A stretch of DNA of 64,000 nucleotides from an uncultured Lachnospiraceae bacterium (GTDB taxonomy: Bacteria; Bacillota; Clostridia; Lachnospirales; Lachnospiraceae). This document shows, piece by piece, positions 46,953 through 58,289 of the stretch. The stretch is taken from the NCBI GenBank assembly GCA_902789735.1, contig CADAOZ010000005.1, positions 1 through 64,000 on the forward strand, in the 5' to 3' direction. Position 1 is the first letter of the stretch; each line of letters begins with the position of its first letter. A model generated the notes under the pieces. That model saw only the letters and a program-made list of their open reading frames with translations, was not told where the DNA came from and searched no databases. The position numbers were made by a program, and so were the translations under genes.

Positions 46953-47420
46953 TTACTCCTCTGCGCGCCATGTGTTCTCTCTCAAAAGGCGCGTCATCTC
47001 TTCTTTGTGGTTCTCCATATATTCCTGGAGAATAATATTGGCCGCGACCGTGTCCAGATAGGTCTTCCTGTCAGCGGGCGCGATCCCCATCTCGTCCAGG
47101 AGCTCGTCCGCCTCCACCGTCGTCAGCCTTTCATCGGACATAACAACAGGGAGACCGGTCCGCCTGGTCAGCTGATCCCGGAATTCCAGGGTCGCGGCGG
47201 CGCGTTCTCCTTGCGTATCGTTCATATTCAAAGGCAGTCCCAGGACGATCAGCCCGACATTATGTGTTTCAATCAGTTCCTCGATCCTTGCCAGCGTTTT
47301 CCTGATCTTGGAAGGCCTGTCCCGATGGATCGTTTCGACAGGCTGGGCCGTCATCAGCAGTTCGTCGCTCATGGCCACGCCGCAGGTCCTGGAACCGAAA
47401 TCCAGTCCCATTACTCTCAA
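46953..47420 (-). CDS. ruvX: Holliday junction resolvase RuvX (YqgF)
   Basis: 155 aa RNase H-fold nuclease. The N-terminal MRVMGLDFGSRTCGVAMSDE (first acidic residue) and LIVLGLPLNMNDTQGERAA, SDERLTTVEA and LDTVAANIILQEYM are diagnostic. Thought to process 16S rRNA and/or Holliday junctions. Located after ireB and before the DUF1292 gene. Confidence 0.95.
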   Translation of the reverse strand: MRVMGLDFGSRTCGVAMSDELLMTAQPVETIHRDRPSKIRKTLARIEELIETHNVGLIVLGLPLNMNDTQGERAAATLEFRDQLTRRTGLPVVMSDERLTTVEADELLDEMGIAPADRKTYLDTVAANIILQEYMENHKEEMTRLLRENTWRAEE

Positions 47421-47436
47421 AACAGTCTTCTCTCAG

Positions 47437-47742
47437 TCATGCCCAGTGATTGGTCCGGATATAACTCTCCATGATCTCCTCGACCAGCTCGTCCCGCTCC
47501 ACTTTCATGATCAGGCTGCGGGCTCCCATATAGTTGGTGATATAAGTGGGATCACCGGACATAATATATCCTACGATCTGGTTGACAGGATCGTACCCCT
47601 TGGTGGAAAGGGCTTCATATACGACCGCCAGGATTTTTTTGGTGGCGCTCTCCTCGTCCTGTTTCACTTTGAAATACTGTGTGCTGTCCAGATCCTTTTC
47701 TTCCGGTCCGGCGCCCGCGGTATTGTTTCTGATATTGTCCAT
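47437..47742 (-). CDS. ireB: IreB family regulatory phosphoprotein
   Basis: 101 aa from ATG 47742 (MDNIRNNTAGAG), preceded by GGAGATGAAAGTG; the frame is open to 47826. YrzL/IreB family, including STQYFKV, YEALSTKGYDPVNQIVGYIM and GDPTYITNYMGARSLI. In Enterococcus, IreB is phosphorylated by the PASTA kinase IreK and negatively affects cephalosporin resistance. It precedes ruvX as in Bacillus (yrzL-yrrK). Confidence 0.93.
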   Translation of the reverse strand: MDNIRNNTAGAGPEEKDLDSTQYFKVKQDEESATKKILAVVYEALSTKGYDPVNQIVGYIMSGDPTYITNYMGARSLIMKVERDELVEEIMESYIRTNHWA

Positions 47743-47880
47743 CACTTTCATCTCCGTTTTACGTCCTGTATACAGGTAACAGGAATGCATCTGACCGGAT
47801 GCTGCTGCCGCTCCGATCAGTTCCATATGAACATAAAATCACAAATACATCTTACTCTATTTCCGATGCCGATTCAATCT

Positions 47881-49401
47881 TTACTTTGCTTTTGAAACGC
47901 TGTCCTCTATTTCCAGTACGCGCAGATCCCCCTCCAGCCGCTGTCCGGTGAACCTTCCCCGGACCAGGGCGCCGGACTGTATGCCGGGCCTGCCGTCACA
48001 GAGGGCCGCCCCTCTGACATAGCGGGCGGTATGGCCCGTGAACCAGGTCTGCCCGCCGATGGTCACCGGCTCCTCCAGCAGCAGTTCCTCCCTGCAGCCT
48101 GTGAAGCCGTCCCGGTAGGCCCGGGCCTGACGGTCCGTCATTTCCAGAAGAACATCGCTGCGGGCGGATTTGACTGCGTCCGTCAGCTGGCCTTTCATCC
48201 TGGCCGCAATGGTCCCCTTGCGGACCGAATACTTGAACACGTGAATCTCGTAAAAATCCACCTGCTCCAGGAAGGCGCGGGTCTGTTCAAATTCCTCCTC
48301 CGTCTCTCCCGGGAAGCCCACGATCACATCTGTGGTCAGGGCCGGCCTGTCGATATGGCGGCGCAGGCGTTCCATATAACCCCGGAATTCCGCCGCCGTA
48401 TAGTGACGGTTCATCCGCTTCAAAACAGCATCGCAGCCGCTCTGCAGGGACAGGTGGAAATGGGGACAGAGGCCGGGCACTGCGGCGATTCCCCGGACGA
48501 ATTCCTCAGTCATGATACGGGGCTCCAGGGATCCCAGGCGGATCCTTTCAATTCCCGGGATCGCGCTGATCTTCCGGATCAGGTCCAGAAGATGTCCGCC
48601 GGCGCGGACCGGGACAAAACGGACCGGTCCCTGTACGCCCCACTCCAGGCCGTAGGAGCTGATATGGATGCCGGTCAGGACCACTTCCCGGATTCCGCCG
48701 GCCGCCAGGGCCCGGATCTCCCGGCAGATTTCCTCCGGACGGCGGGACCGGATCCGGCCCCGGGCAAAGGGAATGATGCAGTAGGTACAGAACTGGTTGC
48801 AGCCGTCCTGGATCTTGATATAGGCCCGGGTATGGCCCGGGGCGGTCAGCTGCATGTCCTCATACTCCGGCCGCTCCGCCAGATCCGCCATGGTCCGGCC
48901 GCCCAGGGTCTTGTCCATGCTCCTGTCCGGATCTGTGCCGGACGCCATGTCCAAAACTTCGTCCAAAACTTCGTCCAGAACTTCGTCCTGACCGTCTGTC
49001 CCGAAGAGCACTTCTGTCTCTTCCCCTTCGTCCGGCCCGGCGCCGTCCGGTTCCCTGGTCCGGAGAAATTCCTCCAGCAGTTCGACGATTTGTCCCTTGC
49101 GGTTGTTGCCGATGGCCAGATCAATGGCCGGGTCTGTCCGGACCCGGTCCCGGTCCGTCTCCACATAGCAGCCGACGGCAATCACGACCGCCCCGGGACA
49201 GCGTTTTTTGGCCCTGTGCAGCATCTGGCGGCTCTTGCGGTCGGCAATATTGGTGACGGTGCAGGTATTGATCACGTAAATGTCCGCCTCCCGGTCAAAA
49301 GGGACCGTCTCATAGCCTTTTTTTTCCAGCAGTTCTTTCATGACATCCAGCTCGTAGCTGTTAACTTTGCAGCCGAGATTGTGGTAAGCAGCTCTTTTCA
49401 A
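47881..49401 (-). CDS. mtaB: tRNA threonylcarbamoyladenosine methylthiotransferase MtaB
   Basis: 506 aa radical-SAM methylthiotransferase forming ms2t6A37 on tRNA. An N-terminal UPF0004 domain with CKV, NTCTVT and GCYV (three Cys for one cluster) is followed by the radical-SAM motif CNQFCTYC (about 201-208) and a C-terminal TRAM-like domain. Starts with TTG (49401) after CCGGAGAAAAAGAT. Between the two domains is an unusual acidic low-complexity stretch (about 115-170) containing the 12-bp repeat unit DEVL four times. Confidence 0.94.
   Translation of the reverse strand: MKRAAYHNLGCKVNSYELDVMKELLEKKGYETVPFDREADIYVINTCTVTNIADRKSRQMLHRAKKRCPGAVVIAVGCYVETDRDRVRTDPAIDLAIGNNRKGQIVELLEEFLRTREPDGAGPDEGEETEVLFGTDGQDEVLDEVLDEVLDMASGTDPDRSMDKTLGGRTMADLAERPEYEDMQLTAPGHTRAYIKIQDGCNQFCTYCIIPFARGRIRSRRPEEICREIRALAAGGIREVVLTGIHISSYGLEWGVQGPVRFVPVRAGGHLLDLIRKISAIPGIERIRLGSLEPRIMTEEFVRGIAAVPGLCPHFHLSLQSGCDAVLKRMNRHYTAAEFRGYMERLRRHIDRPALTTDVIVGFPGETEEEFEQTRAFLEQVDFYEIHVFKYSVRKGTIAARMKGQLTDAVKSARSDVLLEMTDRQARAYRDGFTGCREELLLEEPVTIGGQTWFTGHTARYVRGAALCDGRPGIQSGALVRGRFTGQRLEGDLRVLEIEDSVSKAK
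48949..48987 (-). repeat. 12-bp tandem repeat in mtaB (DEVL units)
   Basis: GACGAAGTTCTG/TTTTG-type units repeat three full times and part of a fourth, encoding DEVLDEVLDEVLD. Multiple of 3, so copy number can vary without frameshift. Confidence 0.85.
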
Positions 49402-49415
49402 ATCTTTTTCTCCGG

Positions 49416-49444
49416 TTGACTTTTCTATCTTTGAAACGTAGTAT
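49416..49444 (+). promoter_or_regulatory. Promoter of the plus-strand HPr-like gene
   Basis: -35 TTGACT (49416-49421), 17-bp spacer, -10 TAGTAT (49439-49444). It overlaps the start region of the divergent mtaB. Confidence 0.65.
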
Positions 49445-49485
49445 AAGGATGATACAGAATGAATCTATATGGAGGTAGTACCCTG

Positions 49486-49722
49486 ATGAAAACCGTTAAA
49501 ATTTCTTTAAATTCAATTGATAAAGTCAAATCTTTCGTAAATGACATCACCAAATTTGAGTCCGACTTTGATCTGGTCTCCGGCAGATACGTGATCGACG
49601 CCAAGTCCATTATGGGTATCTTCTCCCTGGATCTGTCCAAGCCCATCGACCTGAACATCCACGCGGATGACGCGGCTTCGGAAAAGATCCTCGAAACGCT
49701 GAAGCCCTATATCGTAGGATAA
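49486..49722 (+). CDS. HPr-like protein lacking the phosphoryl-accepting His
   Basis: 78 aa from ATG 49486 (MKTVKISLNS), after TGGAGGTAGTACCCTG; an extension to 49459 is rejected. The fold is HPr-like, but the region that should carry His15 reads NSIDKVKSF, so PTS phosphocarrier function is impossible. It retains the Ser46 region DAKSIMGIFSLDL. It is flanked by a promoter and terminator and is the only plus-strand gene in its neighbourhood. Probably a regulatory HPr relative. Confidence 0.85.
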   Translation: MKTVKISLNSIDKVKSFVNDITKFESDFDLVSGRYVIDAKSIMGIFSLDLSKPIDLNIHADDAASEKILETLKPYIVG

Positions 49723-49754
49723 CCCGGATCACTGACGCGTCCGTCATAACAGTT

Positions 49755-49797
49755 TACCCCCACCCGTGCGCTGCGCATGGGGCGGGGGTATTTTTTT
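49755..49797 (+). terminator. Terminator of the plus-strand HPr-like gene
   Basis: TACCCCC/GGGGGTA plus further inner pairing (CCGTGCG...CGCATGG) and a T7 run. Confidence 0.88.
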
Positions 49798-49804
49798 GCC
49801 GTGA

Positions 49805-51031
49805 TCAGACCAGGGGATCCTCCCTGTGCTTAAGGATCCGCTCATCCCGGGGGCCGATGATGATGATCTCATCGGTCTGCAGGGCTCTTTCGACCATTTC
49901 ATCAATCTTTTCTTCCAGATTGCGCTCATGGTCGCGGATCACTTCCGCTTTGGGCTTTGTGACCGGATGTTTGGCCACAAAGATGGTACAGCAGTCCTCA
50001 TAGGGGAGAATAGAAGTCTCATAAGTCCCGATTTTCTTGGAGACCGCGATGATCTCCTCCTTGTCAAAGCCGATCAGAGGACGGAAGACCGGCAGGGTAC
50101 ATACTTCATTGGTAACACCCAGGGCGGTCAGTGTCTGGGAAGCGACCTGGCCGATGCTCTCGCCGGTGACCAGGCCCAGGCATTCGCTCCGCTTCGCCAG
50201 CAGCTCGGCGATCCGCATCATATAGCGGCGCATGATGATGGTCAGCTCGTCATGGGGACATTTCTCATATATATAGAGCTGGATCTCCGTAAAGTTGATG
50301 TTATGCAGGTAGATGGGGCCTGTGTATTCCGATACCTGCTTTGCCAGGTCCTTGACCTTGCGCAGGGCCCTTTCACTGGTATAGGGCGGGGCGTTGAAAT
50401 AGACCGCGTCCAGCTTGACGCCTCTCTTGGCGATCATGTAGCCGGCGACAGGGGAATCGATGCCGCCGGACAGCAGCAGCATGGTCTTGCCGCCGACGCC
50501 GCAGGGCAGGCCGCCGGGACCGGGGATCATATGGGAATACATGGAGAGCTTCTCCCGGATCTCAATATTGAGCATGATCTCGGGATCATGGACATCTACC
50601 TTCATGCGGGGCTCTGCCTCCAGAATGGCATGGCCCACTTCGGCGTTGACCTGCAGGGAATCCATGGGATACTGCTTGTTGAGCCGCCTGGTATGGACCT
50701 TAAAGGTGTGCACACCGTCCGGATACTCCTCATTGATAAAATCGACGGCCTGCCGGACCAGATCTTCCGGGGGCACGACTTCGCTGATCCGGACCGGGCA
50801 GATGCCCCAGATCCCGAATACTTTGCTGAGCCGCTCGACCACTTCGTCGTAGTCATATTCGGTCAGGCAGTTGACAAAGATCCTGCCATAGGTCTTGACT
50901 ACAGAAAAACGGCCTTCGCAGAACTTGAGAGCCGACTTGATCTGCCGGACCAGGGCGTCCTCGAACATGTTCCGGTTCTTGCCCTTGATGCCGATCTCCG
51001 CATATTTAATAAGAAAAGACTGGTATTTCAT
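49805..51031 (-). CDS. thiI: tRNA 4-thiouridine synthase ThiI
   Basis: 408 aa. The N-terminal ferredoxin-like/THUMP region (about 1-165) is followed by the PP-loop ATPase with LLSGGIDSPVAGYM (about 187-200). It lacks the C-terminal rhodanese domain of E. coli ThiI, as in Bacillus, where a dedicated cysteine desulfurase supplies sulphur. The neighbouring upstream gene here is a cysteine desulfurase, an arrangement matching nifZ-thiI in Bacillus. Modifies U8 of tRNA. Confidence 0.96.
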   Translation of the reverse strand: MKYQSFLIKYAEIGIKGKNRNMFEDALVRQIKSALKFCEGRFSVVKTYGRIFVNCLTEYDYDEVVERLSKVFGIWGICPVRISEVVPPEDLVRQAVDFINEEYPDGVHTFKVHTRRLNKQYPMDSLQVNAEVGHAILEAEPRMKVDVHDPEIMLNIEIREKLSMYSHMIPGPGGLPCGVGGKTMLLLSGGIDSPVAGYMIAKRGVKLDAVYFNAPPYTSERALRKVKDLAKQVSEYTGPIYLHNINFTEIQLYIYEKCPHDELTIIMRRYMMRIAELLAKRSECLGLVTGESIGQVASQTLTALGVTNEVCTLPVFRPLIGFDKEEIIAVSKKIGTYETSILPYEDCCTIFVAKHPVTKPKAEVIRDHERNLEEKIDEMVERALQTDEIIIIGPRDERILKHREDPLV

Positions 51032-51070
51032 CTCTGTATTCCTTTCTTCCTTTCTGTCTCCGCTGTCCTT

Positions 51071-52228
51071 TTAATGCCGGGTATACCTGCGCAGGAAAGG
51101 GACCAGCTCCGCAATGGCCGCCGCCGCCTCTCTTACATCCTCTTCCGTATTCATGACAGACAGGCTGATCCGGATGGTGTTGTCCAGTTGGTCTCCTTTC
51201 AGGCCGATGGCGGAAAGGGTCCCGGACAGGTGGGGACGGTTGCTGGCGCAGGCGCTGCCGGAGGATACATAGACGCCCTTGTCCTCCAGGGCATGCAGCA
51301 GGACCTCTGCTCTGACGCCGGGCACGGTCAGGCTGATGATATGAGGTGCCCGCCGGGCGGCTCCCATACCGTTGATAAAGGCGTCCGGAATCTGTGTCAC
51401 CAGGGAGATGAACAGGTCCCGGAGCCGGCACAGCCGGTCATTGTCCTGCTCCAGATTATCATACAGGATCCGGGCGGACAGGGCCATGCCTGCGATACCG
51501 GCCGTATTCTGGGTACCGGACCGCATGCCCTTCTGCTGGCCGCCGCCGAACAGAATGGGGCGGATCCTGCAGCCGTCGCCAATATAGAGGAAACCGACGC
51601 CTTTGGCCGCGTGGATCTTATGGCCGCTGACAGACAGCAGGTCGATCCGCGCCTTTTTGGGCAGAATCCTGGCCTTGCCGAAGCCCTGCACGGCGTCCAC
51701 ATGAAAAAGGGTACGGGGATTGCGGCGTTTGATGGCCGCGCCGATCTCCTCTATGGGCTGTACGGTGCCGATCTCATTGTTGGTATGCATGACCGATACC
51801 AGGATGGTGTCCTCCCGGACGGCCGCTTCGACCGCCTGCGGGGATACCTGTCCCTCGGAATCGACGGGCAGATAAGTCACTTCAAATCCCTGCTCCTCCA
51901 GAAACCGCATGGTCTCCAGGACCGCCGGATGTTCGATCACTGTCGTAATCAGATGGCGTCCGCTGCGCCGCATGGCCATGGCCGCGCCGATGATGGCCAG
52001 GTTGTCGGATTCGGTCCCGCAGGAGGTATAGATCAGGTTAGCGGGACGGACTTTCAATATCCCGGCCAGAATGGCGGAAGCCTCGGTCAGCCTCCGCTCC
52101 GCTTCTACTCCCTTATGGTGCATGCTGGAGGGATTGCCGTATTCCTCCAGATATAACTTGTTCATCAGTTCCGCGGTCTCGGGAAAACACCGGGTCGTCG
52201 CGGAATTATCCAGATATATTTCTCTCAT
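51071..52228 (-). CDS. Cysteine desulfurase, NifS/NifZ-type
   Basis: 385 aa PLP enzyme converting cysteine to alanine with persulphide transfer. The PLP lysine is in SVSGHKIHAAKG (about 198-209) and the active Cys in SSGSACASNRPH (about 320-331), a short loop typical of group I desulfurases. Next to thiI (39-bp gap), so it probably serves tRNA thiolation. Follows rsmE with a 65-bp gap. Confidence 0.95.
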   Translation of the reverse strand: MREIYLDNSATTRCFPETAELMNKLYLEEYGNPSSMHHKGVEAERRLTEASAILAGILKVRPANLIYTSCGTESDNLAIIGAAMAMRRSGRHLITTVIEHPAVLETMRFLEEQGFEVTYLPVDSEGQVSPQAVEAAVREDTILVSVMHTNNEIGTVQPIEEIGAAIKRRNPRTLFHVDAVQGFGKARILPKKARIDLLSVSGHKIHAAKGVGFLYIGDGCRIRPILFGGGQQKGMRSGTQNTAGIAGMALSARILYDNLEQDNDRLCRLRDLFISLVTQIPDAFINGMGAARRAPHIISLTVPGVRAEVLLHALEDKGVYVSSGSACASNRPHLSGTLSAIGLKGDQLDNTIRISLSVMNTEEDVREAAAAIAELVPFLRRYTRH

Positions 52229-52293
52229 TTTACTGCTGTCTTCTCACTGGTCTGTTTACGTAACTGCCCCCTACCATAACACAGATCCCGGCT

Positions 52294-53037
52294 TCAGGCA
52301 ATCTCAAAGCGCCAGATCAGCCAGGAAAGAACCACCATGGCAGCGGTCTCGGTCCGCAGGATTCTGGGCCCCAGAGATATGGGCAGGATACCGGCCCTGC
52401 CGGCGGCTTCCACTTCGGAAACCTCAAAGCCGCCTTCCGGACCTATGAAGATGGATACGGCGCTGCCGGGCCGGATCCCGTCGAACAGCTCCCGGGTCCC
52501 GCCTTCCCCCTGCAGTTCATAGGGCAGCAGGCGGACGTCCGTATGCTCCGCTGCCCAGCGGATGGCCGCCTCCATGGTCATGGGTTCATGTACCTCCGGA
52601 ATGACTGCGCGCTTACTCTGGCCCGCGGCCGATTCGGCAATGGTCTGCCAGCGCCGGACCCTTTTGGCCTTTTTGCCGGCGTCCAGACGGACGACGCAGC
52701 GTTTCATTTCCACAGGCACGATATCCGTTACGCCCAGTTCCACGCACTTCTGCACGATCAGGTCCATCTTGTCCCCTTTGGGAATGCCCTGGAAGAGGAC
52801 CACACGGACCGGCAGCTCCGCCCCGGACTCGGCGACCGAGACAAGCCGGCAAAGGACCTGGCTGTCGGTGAAGCCGTCAATGGCAAAGCGGTAATCCCTG
52901 CCATCCTGTCCGTCACTGACGCTGATGATCTCTCCCTGCTTCATGCGCAGGACATTGCGGATATGGTTGTATTCTTTTCCGGTGATGGTCAGCCGGTCCC
53001 CGCTGATGTCACCGGGCTCTGCAAAAATATGAAGCAT
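52294..53037 (-). CDS. rsmE: 16S rRNA m3U1498 methyltransferase RsmE
   Basis: 247 aa SPOUT-family methyltransferase. N-terminal PUA-like region (LTITGKEYNHIRNVLRMKQG), a conserved PKGDKMDLIVQKCVELGVTD motif, and the C-terminal knot with FIGPEGGFEVSEVEAA and LGPRILRTETA. Follows prmA by 24 bp; the dnaJ-prmA-rsmE order is common in Firmicutes. Confidence 0.96.
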   Translation of the reverse strand: MLHIFAEPGDISGDRLTITGKEYNHIRNVLRMKQGEIISVSDGQDGRDYRFAIDGFTDSQVLCRLVSVAESGAELPVRVVLFQGIPKGDKMDLIVQKCVELGVTDIVPVEMKRCVVRLDAGKKAKRVRRWQTIAESAAGQSKRAVIPEVHEPMTMEAAIRWAAEHTDVRLLPYELQGEGGTRELFDGIRPGSAVSIFIGPEGGFEVSEVEAAGRAGILPISLGPRILRTETAAMVVLSWLIWRFEIA

Positions 53038-53061
53038 CGGATCCTCCCGCTTTTATCATGC

Positions 53062-54063
53062 TTACTTTCTGCCTGTGACGCATCTCCATTCGCCCTGGGC
53101 CGTCACTGTTGTAACAGTCAGGCCCGCTTTGCGCATGGCGTCCGCGACCAGATTCTCTTTGCCCTCCAGAATGCCGGAGGTAATATAGACGCCTCCCTTT
53201 TTCAGGGCAGCCGCCGCGTAAGGGGTCAGGGGCACCAGCACATCGGGCAGGATATTGGCTGCCACAATGTCATATTTCTCATAGCCGACCTGGTCCCGGA
53301 TCCCCTGCTCGTCGATCATGTTGCCGAGAATGACCCTGAATTTATCCGGGTCCACGCCGTTGGCCTGCATGTTCTCCAGGATGGCCGGCGGCGCGCAGGG
53401 ATCCAGATCGGTCCCCGTCGCGGATGCGGCCCCAAGCATCAGGGACAGGATGGCCAGGATCCCGCTGCCAGTCCCGATATCCAGAATCCGGGTCTGCGGC
53501 GTCAGGTATTCCCGGATCTGGCGTATGCAGAGCTGGGTGGTCTCGTGCATGCCGGTACCGAAGGCAGTACCGGGATCGATATGCAGGGTCAGGCGGGGTT
53601 CCCGTTCTTCCTGTTCGGGCTGCTCCCAGGAAGGGATGACCAGGATATCATCGATCCAGAACTGATGGAAATACTGCTTCCAGTTGTTGATCCAGTCAAT
53701 ATCCTCCGTCTCTTCCACAGAGACAGTTCCTTCCCCGATATCTATGCCGGAGTCACCGGTCCATACCCGGAGGCTGGCGATGACACCTTCCATATCCCTG
53801 CGGACCTGATCGCCGGTCTTCTCCGCGCCGTCGATCAGAACGGTGCCTCTTTCGGTTTCTTCCACATAAAAACTCAGGACTGCCGTCCCGTCGTCCTCCC
53901 TGGCCTGGGGCAGGATGTCCACGAACATCTGCTCCTTCTCCGAAGCTGTCAGGGGTACATTATCCTCGATCTGAGCTCCATACATACCGATATCCATCAT
54001 GGAGCTGACCAGGATATCCTCCGCTTCACTTCTGGTTCTGACTCTGAACCTCATCCATTTCAT
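53062..54063 (-). CDS. prmA: Ribosomal protein L11 methyltransferase PrmA
   Basis: 333 aa. The N-terminal substrate-binding part starts MKWMRFRVRTRSEAEDILVS, followed by a class I SAM domain with ILDIGTGSGILAILSLMLGA (about 183-202) and AANILPDVL. Trimethylates L11. Downstream of dnaJ and upstream of rsmE. An inserted region at residues 60-100 is less conserved. Confidence 0.96.
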   Translation of the reverse strand: MKWMRFRVRTRSEAEDILVSSMMDIGMYGAQIEDNVPLTASEKEQMFVDILPQAREDDGTAVLSFYVEETERGTVLIDGAEKTGDQVRRDMEGVIASLRVWTGDSGIDIGEGTVSVEETEDIDWINNWKQYFHQFWIDDILVIPSWEQPEQEEREPRLTLHIDPGTAFGTGMHETTQLCIRQIREYLTPQTRILDIGTGSGILAILSLMLGAASATGTDLDPCAPPAILENMQANGVDPDKFRVILGNMIDEQGIRDQVGYEKYDIVAANILPDVLVPLTPYAAAALKKGGVYITSGILEGKENLVADAMRKAGLTVTTVTAQGEWRCVTGRK

Positions 54064-54207
54064 TTGCTTGCCCTCTATTTCCGGGATGCTCCCTCCTCAG
54101 GGAGACCCTTTTTAACGCACAATGTCCCGGCAGTGATCCGGGCCGTCTGCGGCCCGGCGCGCTGCCGGGATATGTCAGCCGGGAGCGGACAGCTGCTGTG
54201 ACCGCTG

Positions 54208-55371
54208 TTACTTCTCCCAGAACCTCTTTTTCTTGTTCTCTTTTTTGACGTCTCCGCCGGCGGTTTCCTTTTCGGCCGCGTTCAGACTGTCCCCGGTCAG
54301 GGCGTCGAACTGGCGCAGCAGGTCTTTGGCCTCACGGCTGAGTCTGGTCGGTGTATCCACGACCAGAGTCACATAATGATCGCCGCGGGTATTCTCACGG
54401 CGGAGTACCGGAACACCCTTGCCTCTGAGGCGGATCCTGGTATTGGTCTGCGTACCGGCTTTGACGTTATAGACTACCTTGCCGTCTACTGTCTCGATCA
54501 CGACATCGCCGCCCAGAGCCGCTACCGCATAGGAAATCTTCTGGGTGGTGTAGATATCATAATCCGACCGCAAGAAAACGGGATGGTCTTCCACAATGAC
54601 TTCGATCAGAAGATCGCCGTAAGGACCTCCGTTGACGCCGGGTTCGCCCTTGCCGCTGATCCGGATACTGCGTCCGTTGTCGATACCTGCCGGAATGTTG
54701 ACAGGAATGGTTCTGCGGTTGACCTGGTAGCCCAGTCCGCCGCAGTCCGGGCATTTCTCTTCCACGATCTTGCCGGAGCCGCTGCAGTCGGGACAGCTCT
54801 GTACGCTGCGGACCTGCCCGAAGAAGGACTGCTGGGTAAAGACCACCTGTCCCTTACCGCCGCACTTGGGGCACATCTTGGGCGTCGTACCGGGCTTGGC
54901 GCCGCTGCCGCTGCAGGTAGGGCAGGGTTCCTTGAAGTTCAGGGTGATCTCCTTTTCAACGCCGAAGACCGCCTCCATGAAGGTGATCCGTACGCTGGTC
55001 CGGACATTCTGTCCCTTGGCCGGCCCGTTGGAAGGCCCTCTGCGGCCGCCGCCGCCGAACATGCCTCCGAAAAGATCCCCGAAGATGTCGGAGAAATCCA
55101 TGCTGGAGAAATCCATGCCCCCGCCGAAACCGCCGGTTCCGTCAAAAGCAGCGTGTCCGAACTGATCATACTGTCTTCTCTTTTCCGGATCGGACAGGAC
55201 CCCGTACGCCTCGGAAGCCTCTTTGAACTTTGCTTCGGCGTTCTTGTCACCCGGATTCATATCCGGATGGTATTTTTTGGCCAGTTCACGATAAGCCCTT
55301 TTAAGGTCGTTTTCGGAAGCGTCCCTGCTGACGCCGAGCACCTCATAATAGTCTCTTTTCTGTTCTGCCAT
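54208..55371 (-). CDS. dnaJ: Chaperone protein DnaJ
   Basis: 387 aa type I Hsp40. J domain with YHPDMNPGD (the HPD motif near 34), Gly/Phe-rich linker ([11 protein letters not shown]), four zinc-finger motifs CxxCxGxG ([32 protein letters not shown], about 145-205) and a C-terminal peptide-binding domain. Stimulates DnaK ATPase. Separated from dnaK by 189 bp containing three strong hairpins. Confidence 0.97.
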   Translation of the reverse strand: MAEQKRDYYEVLGVSRDASENDLKRAYRELAKKYHPDMNPGDKNAEAKFKEASEAYGVLSDPEKRRQYDQFGHAAFDGTGGFGGGMDFSSMDFSDIFGDLFGGMFGGGGRRGPSNGPAKGQNVRTSVRITFMEAVFGVEKEITLNFKEPCPTCSGSGAKPGTTPKMCPKCGGKGQVVFTQQSFFGQVRSVQSCPDCSGSGKIVEEKCPDCGGLGYQVNRRTIPVNIPAGIDNGRSIRISGKGEPGVNGGPYGDLLIEVIVEDHPVFLRSDYDIYTTQKISYAVAALGGDVVIETVDGKVVYNVKAGTQTNTRIRLRGKGVPVLRRENTRGDHYVTLVVDTPTRLSREAKDLLRQFDALTGDSLNAAEKETAGGDVKKENKKKRFWEK

Positions 55372-55404
55372 ACTCTATCCTTATATCTGCCTGTTACTCA
55401 CAAC

Positions 55405-55559
55405 TGCCCAGACCGCCGGAAGCGGCCTGGGCAACTTATCTTTTTTATAATATTGGAGGCGTTCAAGCCGCCAGGCTGCCAAAACGTAGATTATTCTGTT
55501 GCAGCCCCTCAAAGGGCTGCAACGATTCGTGCGCGCTGGCGCCTATGGCGCGCACGAAT
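55405..55559 (-). other. Three consecutive stem-loops between dnaK and dnaJ
   Basis: On the minus strand: a 12-bp stem ATTCGTGCGCGC with its complement starting 2 nt after the dnaK stop (55525-55559), a perfect 10-bp stem GTTGCAGCCC/GGGCTGCAAC (55498-55523), and a TGCCCAG...CTGGGCA hairpin with inner GC pairs (55405-55433). None has a T run on that strand, so they are not terminators of the operon mRNA. Confidence 0.85.
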
Positions 55560-55560
55560 T

Positions 55561-57420
<1,860 letters not shown>

Positions 57421-57542
57421 TTACTCCGTTTCTGCGTATATAAACGCTCTATTCCTTAATTCTTATAATCTATGCTGAACCATCAGCCGATCAGATCGAT
57501 TGATGGAGGGTTTCTAATTTACAGTTGCTTTCTGCCGGTTTA

Positions 57543-58214
57543 CTATTTGGCCACTGCCACCATACTGTGGCGCAGTACGCTGTCATGATACAGATAACCT
57601 TTCTGGAATTCCTGGGCTACAATGCCTTCCTCGAATTCTTCGCTTTCCACCTGCATGACCGCGTTGTGATAATCCGGGTTGAACTCCCGGCCTACCGCCT
57701 CGATGGGCTTAACGCCCAGGTCTTCCAGCTGTTTGATCAGCTGCCGGTAGATCTTGTCCATACCGTCCGCGAAGGGGGTCTGCTTTTCCTCTTCCGTGAG
57801 GGCCGCCAGGCCTCTTTCAAAATTGTCAACGGTAGGAAGGAGCTTCTCGATCACGCTGCGTTCTCCCATGGAGAACATGGTCTCTTTTTCCTTGTCTGTC
57901 CGTTTCCGGTAGTTGTCAAATTCGGCCATCTGGCGTCTGACCCTGTCCTCCAGGACCGCGATCTTCTCCTTCATGGCTTCCTTTTCCTTATCTTTTTTCC
58001 TGCCGAACCAGCCCTTTCCGGCTTTCTGTCCGGCGGCATCTTCCTCAGGATCCGCTTCTTCCGCGGTCTCTGCAGCTTCCGTTTCTTCCACGGTCTCTGC
58101 AGCTTCCTCCGCTGTCATTTCCTCCGTTTCCGGTGTTTCCTGTACGGGATCCTGTTCTTTTTCGTTTTCTTCTGCCGCAGCTTCCGCCGCTTTTATGTTC
58201 TCGTTCTCTGCCAT
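57543..58214 (-). CDS. grpE: Nucleotide exchange factor GrpE
   Basis: 223 aa. An unusually long acidic N-terminus (about 1-65, Glu/Ala-rich repeats such as AETVEETEAAETAEEADPEE) is followed by the GrpE coiled coil (MKEKIAVLEDRVRRQMAEFD NYRKR split region, about 80-105) and the C-terminal beta domain (GVKPIEAVGREFNPDYHNAV). Accelerates ADP release from DnaK. In the CIRCE operon between hrcA and dnaK. Confidence 0.96.
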   Translation of the reverse strand: MAENENIKAAEAAAEENEKEQDPVQETPETEEMTAEEAAETVEETEAAETAEEADPEEDAAGQKAGKGWFGRKKDKEKEAMKEKIAVLEDRVRRQMAEFDNYRKRTDKEKETMFSMGERSVIEKLLPTVDNFERGLAALTEEEKQTPFADGMDKIYRQLIKQLEDLGVKPIEAVGREFNPDYHNAVMQVESEEFEEGIVAQEFQKGYLYHDSVLRHSMVAVAK

Positions 58215-58289
58215 ATATGCCCTTTCTGCCCCCGTTCCTTCCTTCTGTACTTTCAGATACTGTACTCTCAGATACGGATTCCGGTCCGG

